Origin: Armatimonadota bacterium
Lineage (GTDB): Bacteria > Armatimonadota > Armatimonadia > Armatimonadales > Armatimonadaceae
DNA length: 5,941 nucleotides
Direction of reading: 5' to 3'
NCBI GenBank assembly: GCA_014381035.1
Contig: JACMIS010000310.1
Location: forward strand, 1 to 5,941
The notes beneath the pieces are model-generated. The model ran no database searches. It was not told where the DNA came from and worked only from the letters and a program-made list of their open reading frames with translations. Each line of letters opens with the position of its first letter. The stretch's first letter is position 1. The position numbers and the translations under genes were made by a program. Below, in pieces: positions 1 to 5,664 of the stretch.

Positions 1-23
1 GAGAGTTACAGCGAAGACTTCTT

Positions 24-63
24 CAACTACCTAACAACCCGACAACCTAATCACCCGACCACC
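24..63 (-). repeat. Tandem array of five 8-base units after the DUF4446 gene
   Basis: Five consecutive octamers fill exactly 40 bp. On the plus strand they read CAACTACC, TAACAACC, CGACAACC, TAATCACC and CGACCACC. On the minus strand, the sense strand of the neighbouring gene, each unit fits GGTNNTYN (GGTGGTCG, GGTGATTA, GGTTGTCG, GGTTGTTA, GGTAGTTG). The array ends 6 bp from the DUF4446 stop codon, so it would be transcribed in the 3' untranslated region of that mRNA. The same unit family recurs inside the inverted repeat at 4241-4321 and inside rnpB at 5876-5907. There are no spacers, so this is not a CRISPR array. The octamer phase is directly visible; its role is unknown. Confidence 0.75.
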
Positions 64-69
64 TTCCTC

Positions 70-777
70 CTAATTTCCATTGCGCAACGCCGCACTGAAG
101 CGGTCGTTGGAGTGAAGCGGGACGGGGCGCGGGGGCATAACGCCTGCCGAGACCGCTACCTGCGTCAGTTTATCGCGCATAGTGCCGGGAAGCGGTTCGC
201 CGGAGTTTGCCGCGCCGACTACGTCCGTGCCGGGACCACCTGCCCGCGCCGCGTCCACCGCGGTTTCTTCCTCCGGGGTGAGTGGTACCGATGCGATGCT
301 CAGACCATGCTCTACCGGCTTCGCGTACATTCTGGTTTCGTGTCGCGCCGAAAGACCAGTCAACACGACGCCGTTTTCTTCCGCGTCCAGGATCGCTATC
401 GAGAATGATTGGCGGCCGCCCAGGTCTGCGAAGGCGTCGAAGCGGACCACGCCCACTTTTTGCAGGCAGTTTTGCAGGCTGGCGGCGTTGGATTCGCCGT
501 AGTGTGCCGCCCGCTCCACGCGAAGGGCGAGTTGCTCCATGGTGCCGACATGCTCGATCAGCATCCGTTGTACATCTTTGCCATCGGTTCCCCGCAAAAG
601 TCGCGCCTGCCGCCCGCTTATCTGGATCGTGCGCACCAGCAAAAATATTGTACCAAAAAACAGAAACGCGAACGCGCTCAACACGACCACAAGCGCGGTC
701 GCGGGATCGCTACGCAGGAACTCAAGAAGTGGTGCCGCAAGAGCATTCAAAACCGGTGGTAATTGAGCAAAGAACAT
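70..777 (-). CDS. DUF4446 family membrane-anchored protein
   Basis: A 235-residue protein of unknown function. Residues about 26-49 form one hydrophobic membrane segment (ALVVVLSAFAFLFFGTIFLL). A charged stretch follows (about 55-95) that could form a coiled coil. Residues about 110-173 are the recognisable DUF4446 core: VRFDAFADLGGRQSFSIAIL, then GVVLTGLSARHETRMYAKPV and a PLTPEEETAV helix start. Family members usually have this N-terminal anchor followed by a cytoplasmic domain, and I infer that topology here. The tail (about 178-235) is rich in Gly, Pro and Ala, looks disordered and is not part of the family core. The start is the ATG at 777; no clear Shine-Dalgarno sequence precedes it. 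The stop is TAG. The gene is divergent from the phosphatase gene. The family call is from motif recognition, and no biochemical function is known to me. Confidence 0.85.
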   Translation of the reverse strand: MFFAQLPPVLNALAAPLLEFLRSDPATALVVVLSAFAFLFFGTIFLLVRTIQISGRQARLLRGTDGKDVQRMLIEHVGTMEQLALRVERAAHYGESNAASLQNCLQKVGVVRFDAFADLGGRQSFSIAILDAEENGVVLTGLSARHETRMYAKPVEHGLSIASVPLTPEEETAVDAARAGGPGTDVVGAANSGEPLPGTMRDKLTQVAVSAGVMPPRPVPLHSNDRFSAALRNGN

Positions 778-1001
778 GGGGCGATTACAGGCGGACGGTT
801 CGGGAAATCGGTATACTGGATATTGTATCGCGTTTTGTCACGAAGCGTTCCGCGGTTCCTTTTTTTACATCTGTTGCCGTATTCCGCTGACCTAGGGAAG
901 TCATCACAGGTATTCCTTTATTCCATATCGGAAGAATTCCGGTATTTCGTCACCACGTATCATCTTTCTGTCCGAAACGTCGTTGGGTAAGAGTATTGGA
1001 T
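778..1001. other. Divergent intergenic region, no gene seen
   Basis: This 224-bp spacer lies between the divergent DUF4446 and phosphatase genes, so it should hold promoters for both. I see no convincing -35/-10 pair with correct spacing. TATACT at about 812-817 on the plus strand and TACAAT on the minus strand nearby are isolated -10-like hexamers. The only clear structure is the dyad at 925-945. No coding frame here has a plausible protein. Confidence 0.5.
925..945. promoter_or_regulatory. Dyad-symmetric element upstream of the phosphatase gene
   Basis: ATATCGGAA (925-933) and TTCCGGTAT (937-945) are inverted copies around a 3-nt centre (GAA). All nine positions pair if one G-T wobble is allowed. 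The element ends about 56 nt before the phosphatase ATG. It could be an operator for a dimeric regulator or a small hairpin in the 5' leader. I do not recognise it as the site of a named regulator family. Confidence 0.4.
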
Positions 1002-2996
1002 ATGCTGGAAAAAACAGTAATAATACCCGGCGATATAAGCGAAATGGAACGTCTTTTGCGGGCGCAAGCCGACGTCGTACCACAGATTTTGTGGACATCG
1101 GCGCGCGATGGCGAAATCCTCTTCGTCAACAAACCCTTCCTCGATTACGCGGGGCTTACCCTTCGCGAAATTCAATCTCCTGCGGTTGTCACCACGATCC
1201 ATCCCGACGATTTGCCGGAATACATCCGTTCGCGTGACATTGCCATCGAGACCGGTTCCGAGTGGGAATTAGAGTACCGGTTGAAGCGCTACGACGGGGT
1301 TTATCGCTGGCATTTAGGGCGATGCGTGCCGGAGCGCAACGAACACGGCACCATCACCTATTGGTTCGGCTCCGCGACCGATATTCACGATTTGAATATG
1401 GCGCGAGACGATCTGCGACGAAATCGTAGCACGATCGAAAGAGAAGCCAAAGAGCGTGAACTCGCCTTCCATGCCGCCCGCATCGGTGTCTGGGACTGGG
1501 ATGTCGTCGCGAATCAAGGGCAATGGTCACCTGAACAGAGACGCCTTTTCGGTCTCCCCGATGATTTCGCGGGCGATTTCGAACGCTTCGCGGAATTCGT
1601 ACATCCGGAGGACCGCGACCGCGTTCTCTCGTTCATGAAAGGCGTACTGGCGGATGCCGGCCGCGTCCAATACGACGAGGAGTACCGTATCGTGCAACCG
1701 GACGGCACGGAGTGCTGGTTGTACGGACGTGGACTCGTTTATCGCGACGAAAAAACCGGACAAGCCCTGCGTGTCGTCGGGATCAATATGGATGTCACGG
1801 AGCGCAAGCGTGCCGAGATCGCCCTGTCGGACGCTCTCAAGCGTTTGTCGTTCTATGTGGCGAACTCCCCGCTCGGTGTGATCGAGTGGGACTGCGATTG
1901 GCGAATCCGTCAGTGGAGCAAGCAAACGGAGCGGATTTTTGGCTATACCGCTACGGAAATGCTCGGGGTTGCCAGTACGGACTGGAGGCACTTGCACGCG
2001 GACGATTTCCCTCATGTCGAGGAGATGAACCGGCGCATGATGGAAACCGGATTCGGTGTCGCCCACTGTCGCAACTTCACCAAAAACGGCGCGACCATCC
2101 ACTGCGAATGGTACAACACGGTGCTCAAGGACGATTCCGGCAAGATGGTTTCCGTCCTATCGCAGGTGCTGGATGTTTCCGAGCGGGTTCGTGCGGAGTC
2201 GCTGCTCGCCGCCTCGAACACCAAGCAAACACGTATCGCACAAACATTGCAACAATCGTTGCTCCTGACGCCCCCGGAGGACGCGTTCCCCGGTTTGGAG
2301 TTAGGTACGTTATACGAGGCGGGGCGTGAGGAAGCGCAGATCGGTGGCGACTTTTATGACGCCTTTTCGTTCTGGGACAGTAAAGTCTGCCTGATCGTGG
2401 GAGATGTGACTGGTAAAGGGCTGAGCGCGGCACGCTTCACCGCCGAAGTAAAGTATGCCCTGCGGGCGTACATGCACGAAACGATGGACGTGGCACGATC
2501 TCTTACACTTTTGAATCGCTTTCTGTGCAGTTTGCGGGAGCGCGGAACCGGTATAAACGACCCCTTCGTCGCGGTGGCGGTCGTGATGGTCGACACCGAA
2601 ACCGGTCAGGGGATCTGCTCACTTGCCGGGATGGAGGCACCCCTTATTTATCGGGCGGATACGAGTCGTGTCGAGCCGCTCCCGGTTCGTGGATTGGTGT
2701 TGGGAGCGATGAGGGAGGCGGAATTTGAACCGGAATCGTTCACTCTGAAGTCGGGTGACTTGCTCGTATTGACCACCGACGGCGTGACCGAAGCGCGGAA
2801 CGAGAAACGCCAATTCTGGGGGATCGAGGGTATGACGCAGTGTATCGAGACGGCATTACGTGAAAAACCAGACCTGTCGCCGCGCGTATTAGCGCAACAT
2901 TGTTTGACGGACGCGAAAGAGTGGGGCAAAGGACGATTGACCGATGATGCCTGTCTTTTGATGGCGCGCTTTGTCAATAGCGACCTTCAGGGGTGA
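1002..2996 (+). CDS. PAS-PAS-PAS-SpoIIE type serine phosphatase (PPM/PP2C family)
   Basis: A soluble, probably cytoplasmic sensor-phosphatase of 664 residues, numbered from the ATG at 1002. Three PAS domains come first. PAS1 (about 22-130) has IHPDD and YDGVYRWHLGR; PAS2 (about 153-268) has VHPEDRDRV and YRIVQPDG and ends in DVTERKRAE; PAS3 (about 283-396) ends in DVSERVRAE. A short linker helix leads to the SpoIIE/RsbU-like domain (about 405-660). Expected metal-binding motifs are present: IGGDFYD (447-453), GDVTGKG (467-473), TDG (592-594) and TDDACLLMARF near the end. The usual GHxPP motif reads GMEAPLIYR. Family members dephosphorylate phosphoserine on anti-sigma-factor antagonists or similar proteins; the substrate here is unknown and no partner gene is adjacent. 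No LOV cysteine motif or membrane segment is seen. TTG at 996 is an in-frame alternative start, but AAGAG at 989-993 is spaced 8 nt from the ATG, so I prefer 1002. Confidence 0.93.
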   Translation: MLEKTVIIPGDISEMERLLRAQADVVPQILWTSARDGEILFVNKPFLDYAGLTLREIQSPAVVTTIHPDDLPEYIRSRDIAIETGSEWELEYRLKRYDGVYRWHLGRCVPERNEHGTITYWFGSATDIHDLNMARDDLRRNRSTIEREAKERELAFHAARIGVWDWDVVANQGQWSPEQRRLFGLPDDFAGDFERFAEFVHPEDRDRVLSFMKGVLADAGRVQYDEEYRIVQPDGTECWLYGRGLVYRDEKTGQALRVVGINMDVTERKRAEIALSDALKRLSFYVANSPLGVIEWDCDWRIRQWSKQTERIFGYTATEMLGVASTDWRHLHADDFPHVEEMNRRMMETGFGVAHCRNFTKNGATIHCEWYNTVLKDDSGKMVSVLSQVLDVSERVRAESLLAASNTKQTRIAQTLQQSLLLTPPEDAFPGLELGTLYEAGREEAQIGGDFYDAFSFWDSKVCLIVGDVTGKGLSAARFTAEVKYALRAYMHETMDVARSLTLLNRFLCSLRERGTGINDPFVAVAVVMVDTETGQGICSLAGMEAPLIYRADTSRVEPLPVRGLVLGAMREAEFEPESFTLKSGDLLVLTTDGVTEARNEKRQFWGIEGMTQCIETALREKPDLSPRVLAQHCLTDAKEWGKGRLTDDACLLMARFVNSDLQG

Positions 2997-2997
2997 T

Positions 2998-3012
2998 GTG
3001 TCTCGAAGACAC
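2998..3012 (+). other. Small stem-loop after the phosphatase stop codon
   Basis: GTGTCT (2998-3003) and AGACAC (3007-3012) form a perfect 6-bp stem with a CGA loop, starting 1 nt after the TGA stop. No T-run follows, so it is not a standard intrinsic terminator. A further GTGTC at 3019-3023 could pair with GACAC at 3008-3012 instead, giving two mutually exclusive hairpins. It could stabilise the mRNA end, or it may be chance. The 102-bp gap to the next gene shows no clear promoter, so read-through is possible. Confidence 0.35.
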
Positions 3013-3098
3013 GGAAAGGTGTCATGTGCGAAGCCCCGGGGTAAGTACAGCGTGTACGGTACCGAACCTGTAGAAAGGGGTGCCGGAAGGAGATAAGA

Positions 3099-3329
3099 AT
3101 GAGTACACGCGAAGATAGCCGTGAAAAACCGGTTGATCCGACGATGGAGGCGCACGAACAACGCAAGGATTCCATTGAAGGACAAACGCTCAAGGAGCAG
3201 TTGGCGCAAACGAATCTATCCGGTTCCCACTCGGACCAGCATCACGGCGAAAGCACCAAAGCACCGCAAGACGAAAGAAACATCGGTCAGCATAACGGCG
3301 CGGGACGCCCACCGCTGATGAAGAAGTAA
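3099..3329 (+). CDS. Small hydrophilic protein of unknown function
   Basis: A 76-residue protein I do not recognise. It is almost entirely polar, rich in Gln, Glu, Lys, His and Ser, and has no hydrophobic stretch long enough for a membrane segment or signal peptide, so it is probably cytoplasmic and largely disordered. The middle (about 15-38, MEAHEQRKDSIEGQTLKEQL) could form an amphipathic helix. The C-terminus is basic (GRPPLMKK). Its reality rests mainly on a strong ribosome binding site: AAGGAG at 3087-3092, 6 nt before the ATG. A strong stem-loop also follows just after the stop. It lies 102 bp downstream of the phosphatase gene on the same strand and could share its transcript. No cysteines are present, so a zinc-finger role is unlikely. 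Its function is unknown. Confidence 0.7.
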   Translation: MSTREDSREKPVDPTMEAHEQRKDSIEGQTLKEQLAQTNLSGSHSDQHHGESTKAPQDERNIGQHNGAGRPPLMKK

Positions 3330-3345
3330 GCGGTAAACAAACTGC

Positions 3346-3390
3346 GTTCAGTGCGGGAAGTCGCACTTGTTGCGACTTCCCGCACTGAAC
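3346..3390. terminator. Bidirectional stem-loop between convergent genes
   Basis: The 20-nt arms 3346-3365 and 3371-3390 are perfect inverted copies (outer GTTCAGTG pairing with CACTGAAC) around a 5-nt loop CTTGT. The stem lies 16 bp after the plus-strand stop at 3329 and 18 bp after the minus-strand DUF4142 stop at 3409, as expected for a shared terminator. No uninterrupted T-run follows on the plus strand. On the minus strand a modest T-rich stretch (GCAGTTTGTTTACC) follows. The position strongly suggests transcript-end function; the weak U-tracts leave the intrinsic mechanism uncertain. Confidence 0.8.
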
Positions 3391-3408
3391 ATTACCCACC
3401 GCTCAAAT

Positions 3409-4137
3409 TCAGTTGATCCCCGGCGCGGGGGAGGCGGACGGAATAGGCGATGTGCGCGGTGCGGGGGTGAAGGAGCTGCCTGTGATCGGTTTCGGATACG
3501 CCATCGAACCGTTCATCTTGGATCCACTCATTTTATTCATTTTGTTCATAGGTTTCGAGGAGGAAACCGCAGAACTCGTCCCGCTCATCTTTCCGCCCAT
3601 GTTGTGAGACATGATCTTGTTCGCCGACGAGCCAGAGACTTTGTGGATGGTGTCGTTGTGTGCGAGGACGGCACCCAGGGTTTCCGTGGCGAAAGATCGT
3701 ACCTCGGAGTTTTTGCCCTTTTCCATCTCCATCCGCAGAAGGCTGATGGTTCTGCCGTGGTCTTTCATCTGCCCGGAAATGTAGGCGTTATCGAACGCAT
3801 TGCCGCGCATCGTCGCCAGCTTCCTTGCCATGGTTTTGTGTTTCGCATCGGGACCATTGGGCAACTTTACACTGAATTTGCTGGCGAGTGTGTGTAACTT
3901 TTGATCGTTAGCGGTATGTTCGTTGATGATGGTTTGTGCGACGCCGCGTACCTTCTCGTCCTGGGAATTTTTGAGGGCTATCTTACCCGCAGCGATTTCC
4001 GCATGGTTCCCCTGACACAGGGTCTTCATGAACTTCTTGTCCATAGCGGACGGTGCTTGCGCATTGGCTACATTTGCCGCCATCATAATTACTGTTCCGG
4101 CGAAAAGACCGGTGACAATTCGATTCGTATTGAACAT
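3409..4137 (-). CDS. Secreted DUF4142 domain protein with Met-rich tail
   Basis: A 242-residue exported protein. Residues 1-26 are a Sec signal peptide: basic start, hydrophobic core GLFAGTVIMMA, and probable cleavage after ANA (26) before QAPSA. Residues about 32-168 match the DUF4142 ferritin-like helical domain: GNHAEIAAGKIAL, a helix ending near INEHTANDQKLHTLA, FDNAYISGQMKDHGRTISLL, and FATETLGAVLAHNDTIHKV. The domain is common in periplasmic proteins of unknown role. The tail is unusual: residues about 176-212 are low complexity, with repeated Met, Lys, Ser and Gly (MSHNMGGKMSG, then MNKMNKMSGSKMNG), followed by a Pro/Ala/Ser-rich end (about 215-240). The Met/His tail could bind copper, which is inference only. 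AGGAGA (minus strand, 4147-4152) lies 9 nt before the ATG at 4137. The stop abuts the shared terminator. Confidence 0.88.
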   Translation of the reverse strand: MFNTNRIVTGLFAGTVIMMAANVANAQAPSAMDKKFMKTLCQGNHAEIAAGKIALKNSQDEKVRGVAQTIINEHTANDQKLHTLASKFSVKLPNGPDAKHKTMARKLATMRGNAFDNAYISGQMKDHGRTISLLRMEMEKGKNSEVRSFATETLGAVLAHNDTIHKVSGSSANKIMSHNMGGKMSGTSSAVSSSKPMNKMNKMSGSKMNGSMAYPKPITGSSFTPAPRTSPIPSASPAPGIN

Positions 4138-4211
4138 TTGGGATGGTCTCCTAAAACCGCAACGCCTGAGAATTATTAGTTGGGTGCGGCACGAAGACGG
4201 TTTACCCGTTC

Positions 4212-4232
4212 GGCTGCCTTTTTATGGCAGGC
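4212..4232. other. Short A/T-loop hairpin in the DUF4142 upstream region
   Basis: CTGCC (4214-4218) and GGCAG (4226-4230) pair around a 7-nt loop TTTTTAT. One mismatch and one further pair lie outside the stem. It lies in the minus-strand interval between the rimI-like gene and the DUF4142 gene. An ATTATTA run (plus strand, 4172-4178; TAATAAT on the minus strand) between it and the DUF4142 start could be a -10 element, but I find no convincing -35 partner. Confidence 0.3.
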
Positions 4233-4240
4233 AAGCGGTA

Positions 4241-4321
4241 TAGGCTTCTGGGTGGCTGGGTTGGCGGGTAGTTTGTCGGCGGCGATACGACAGGCGAGAA
4301 TCCCAACCACCCAGAAGCCTA
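4241..4321 (-). repeat. Long inverted repeat at the 3' end of the rimI-like gene, built partly from octamer units
   Basis: The arms 4241-4255 (TAGGCTTCTGGGTGG) and 4307-4321 are perfect 15-nt inverted copies. After one mismatch, four more pairs extend the stem to 4260/4302. The loop holds a smaller hairpin (TGTCG 4274-4278 with CGACA 4288-4292). The rimI-like stop codon TAG is the first three bases of the repeat on the minus strand. The left side reads in octamer phase GGTGGCTG, GGTTGGCG, GGTAGTTT (4251-4274), the unit family seen at 24-63 and in rnpB. No T-run follows on the minus strand. It may act as a factor-independent 3' end or an mRNA-stabilising structure, or it may be a short mobile palindrome; the sequence does not decide. 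Confidence 0.7.
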
Positions 4322-4870
4322 CTCTCGCCCGAGGGCGGCGCGGTTACGGGCGAACAGGTCGCGCCAAGCGGGGTCCAGCATGTCGTTGATCCACAAAATG
4401 TCCGCGTTTTCGCCATTGTCGCTGTAGTACGCCTTGCGGATGGCGACATGGATGAAGCCATACTTTCGATACAGTTTTTGTGCCGCGTCGTTGGTTTCAC
4501 GCACTTCGAGCGTTGCTCGTGTCGCGCCCATTCCCCACGAGGCAATGAGAAGTTCGGAAAGGAGCAGATCACCGATTTTGTTGCCGCGATATGCCAGAGA
4601 GACGCCGATGATGGTGATATGTACCTCGTCCATCACCGTCCAGATGCCGCCAAAACCGACGACGCGCTCCTGATGGACAGCGACCAGATACGCCGCCGAT
4701 TTGTTGGCAAGTTCGGTGACATAGGATTGCGGACTCCATGTCTCGACTTTGCTGAACGATTCCCGTTGCAGTTTGGCGACCGTTTCTATGTCGCTTGCCC
4801 GCATCGTGCGGATAGTGATCTCGTCCAGGGAGACACGAATCGGCTCGGCGATGAAATCGGTGAAAATCAC
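4319..4870 (-). CDS. rimI: RimI-like GNAT N-acetyltransferase
   Basis: A 183-residue GNAT-fold enzyme expected to move an acetyl group from acetyl-CoA to a protein N-terminus. RimI proper acetylates ribosomal protein bS18, but the substrate here is not shown by sequence. Residues 18-150 carry the fold: ITIRTMRASDIETVAKLQRESF, the acidic HITIIGV strand (84-90), the acetyl-CoA loop YRGNKIGDLLL (94-104), then LEVRETNDAAQKLYRKYGF (121-139) and the RKAYY segment typical of RimI. The CoA loop has Lys where RxxGxG normally has its first Gly (RGNKIG). The start is GTG at 4870, overlapping the moaE TGA stop by 4 nt, with AAGGA (4880-4884) 9 nt upstream. This start adds about 17 residues before the usual RimI beginning. 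The stop lies in the inverted repeat at 4241-4321. It could be a general protein N-acetyltransferase rather than true RimI. Confidence 0.85.
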   Translation of the reverse strand: MIFTDFIAEPIRVSLDEITIRTMRASDIETVAKLQRESFSKVETWSPQSYVTELANKSAAYLVAVHQERVVGFGGIWTVMDEVHITIIGVSLAYRGNKIGDLLLSELLIASWGMGATRATLEVRETNDAAQKLYRKYGFIHVAIRKAYYSDNGENADILWINDMLDPAWRDLFARNRAALGRE

Positions 4871-5301
4871 GACGCGTCGTCCTTCGCGGGGATGCTGGCG
4901 TCTCCTTCGATCCAGAACGTTCCATCGGTGGCGTGTTCCTTTTTCCAGATCGGAACGTCGGTTTTTAGCGTATCAATCGCCCATCGGCATGCGTCAAAAG
5001 CTTCCCCCCGGTGCGCGGAGGCGACACAGATGACTACCGACGGTTCGCCGACCGCGACATAGCCGGTGCGGTGCAGGATCGCCGCGGCAAGCCCCCATCG
5101 TTCGCGCACCGTGGCAACAATCCTCGCCATCTGGTTTTCCGCGAGCGGTTTATAGGCGTCGTATTCCAATCCGGTAACGCTACGCCCCCGCGCGTGATTG
5201 CGCGTCACCCCTACGAATAGCACATATGCCCCATCGGAATCGGTCAGTACGGCGTCAATCGCTACCTGCGCATCTAAAGGTTGTGGGGAAAGTGAAACCA
5301 T
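4867..5301 (-). CDS. moaE: Molybdopterin synthase catalytic subunit MoaE
   Basis: The large subunit of molybdopterin synthase, 144 residues, close to the usual family length. With thiocarboxylated MoaD it converts cyclic pyranopterin monophosphate to molybdopterin in the cytoplasm. Family motifs in order: GAYVLFVGVTRNHARGRSV (24-42), LEYDAYKPLAENQM (45-58), VASAHRGEAFDACRWAID (93-110) and LKTDVPIWKKE (112-122). Lys113 and Lys120/121 match the conserved active-site lysines of the family. The start is the ATG at 5301, 34 bp after the moaD stop, and I see no Shine-Dalgarno sequence before it. The frame stays open upstream without another standard start codon. Its TGA stop overlaps the GTG of the rimI-like gene. 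The C-terminal tail after GTFWIEGD is short and polar. Confidence 0.95.
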   Translation of the reverse strand: MVSLSPQPLDAQVAIDAVLTDSDGAYVLFVGVTRNHARGRSVTGLEYDAYKPLAENQMARIVATVRERWGLAAAILHRTGYVAVGEPSVVICVASAHRGEAFDACRWAIDTLKTDVPIWKKEHATDGTFWIEGDASIPAKDDAS

Positions 5302-5335
5302 GTTGAGTAAATCGTGAACGTCGAGCAGAAGTGCG

Positions 5336-5584
5336 TTACCCGCCGCTCATCGGGGGCAGGAAAGCGATCTCGTCCCCATCGTACAGGACGGTATCGGCAC
5401 CCGCGAACTCCTCACGCACGGCGACACGGGTTTTCGTCAGCAGATCGGACAAACGGGCGTCTTGCGCTGACAGCGCGATTGCCGCGTCTGCCGCCGTCGC
5501 GCCATGTGGCAAACAAAGCATCGTCTCCCCGCGCGGAAAAACGTCTTTCAGATGTCCGAATAAAACAATGCGAACGGTTATCAT
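5336..5584 (-). CDS. moaD: Molybdopterin synthase sulfur carrier subunit MoaD
   Basis: An 82-residue ubiquitin-fold sulfur carrier, the usual MoaD length. It begins with the typical beta strand ITVRIVLFGHLKDV and ends in YDGDEIAFLPPMSGG. The C-terminal Gly-Gly is the site that MoeB-type enzymes adenylate and a sulfur donor converts to a thiocarboxylate, which MoaE uses. The start is the ATG at 5584. No Shine-Dalgarno sequence lies at normal distance; GAGGA is about 18 nt upstream, within 7-base repeats that occupy most of the leader. It precedes moaE by 34 bp on the same strand, so the two are probably cotranscribed. The upstream neighbour is rnpB, also on the minus strand. Confidence 0.95.
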   Translation of the reverse strand: MITVRIVLFGHLKDVFPRGETMLCLPHGATAADAAIALSAQDARLSDLLTKTRVAVREEFAGADTVLYDGDEIAFLPPMSGG

Positions 5585-5585
5585 A

Positions 5586-5664
5586 GTGGTCGGTGGTCAG
5601 TCCTCAGTGGTTAGCGGTCAGAACTGGGGCATCCTCTGTTCATTAACCATTAACCACTGGTCAC
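5586..5664. repeat. Two inverted blocks of 7-base units between rnpB and moaD
   Basis: The plus strand at 5586-5620 reads five exact-phase heptamers: GTGGTCG, GTGGTCA, GTCCTCA, GTGGTTA, GCGGTCA. On the minus strand, 5664-5644 reads GTGACCA, GTGGTTA, ATGGTTA, the same unit (consensus GTGGTYA) in inverted orientation. The two blocks can pair; CAGTGGTTA (5605-5613) and TAACCACTG (5651-5659) are perfect complements. They fill nearly all of the 88-bp gap, so any moaD promoter must lie in the repeats or further upstream. In RNA this would form a hairpin between the rnpB 3' end and moaD. Its function is unknown. Confidence 0.7.

Noticed and set aside
24..63. Possible CRISPR-like array
   Set aside because: The units are 8 bp, contiguous and degenerate, with no spacers and no cas genes nearby.
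282..890. Open frame of 202 codons on the plus strand opposite the DUF4446 gene
   Set aside because: It is a low-complexity Arg/Pro-rich translation typical of a shadow. The minus-strand frame has a membrane segment and the DUF4446 core.
930..953. ECF-sigma-like promoter (GGAA followed by CGTC)
   Set aside because: The spacing between GGAAGA and CGTC is about 12 nt, shorter than the usual 15-17, and the GGAA is part of the dyad.
1527..2102. Long open frame on the minus strand (191 codons) inside the phosphatase gene
   Set aside because: It is fully antisense to PAS domains with clear family motifs, its protein shows no recognisable domain, and it has no ribosome binding site. It is a reading-frame shadow.
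3367..3897. Open frame on the plus strand opposite the DUF4142 gene
   Set aside because: Its product is Arg/His/Gly-rich shadow sequence and it begins inside the terminator stem. The minus-strand gene has a signal peptide, family motifs and a ribosome binding site.
4241..4321. Possible insertion sequence or integrase attachment site
   Set aside because: There is no transposase or integrase in the window, no target-site duplication was found flanking the repeat, and 81 bp is too short for an IS. A short palindromic element remains possible and is listed as a repeat.
4448..5062. Open frame of 204 codons on the plus strand opposite the rimI-like gene and moaE
   Set aside because: It is antisense to two well-recognised enzymes, with no domain and no upstream site.
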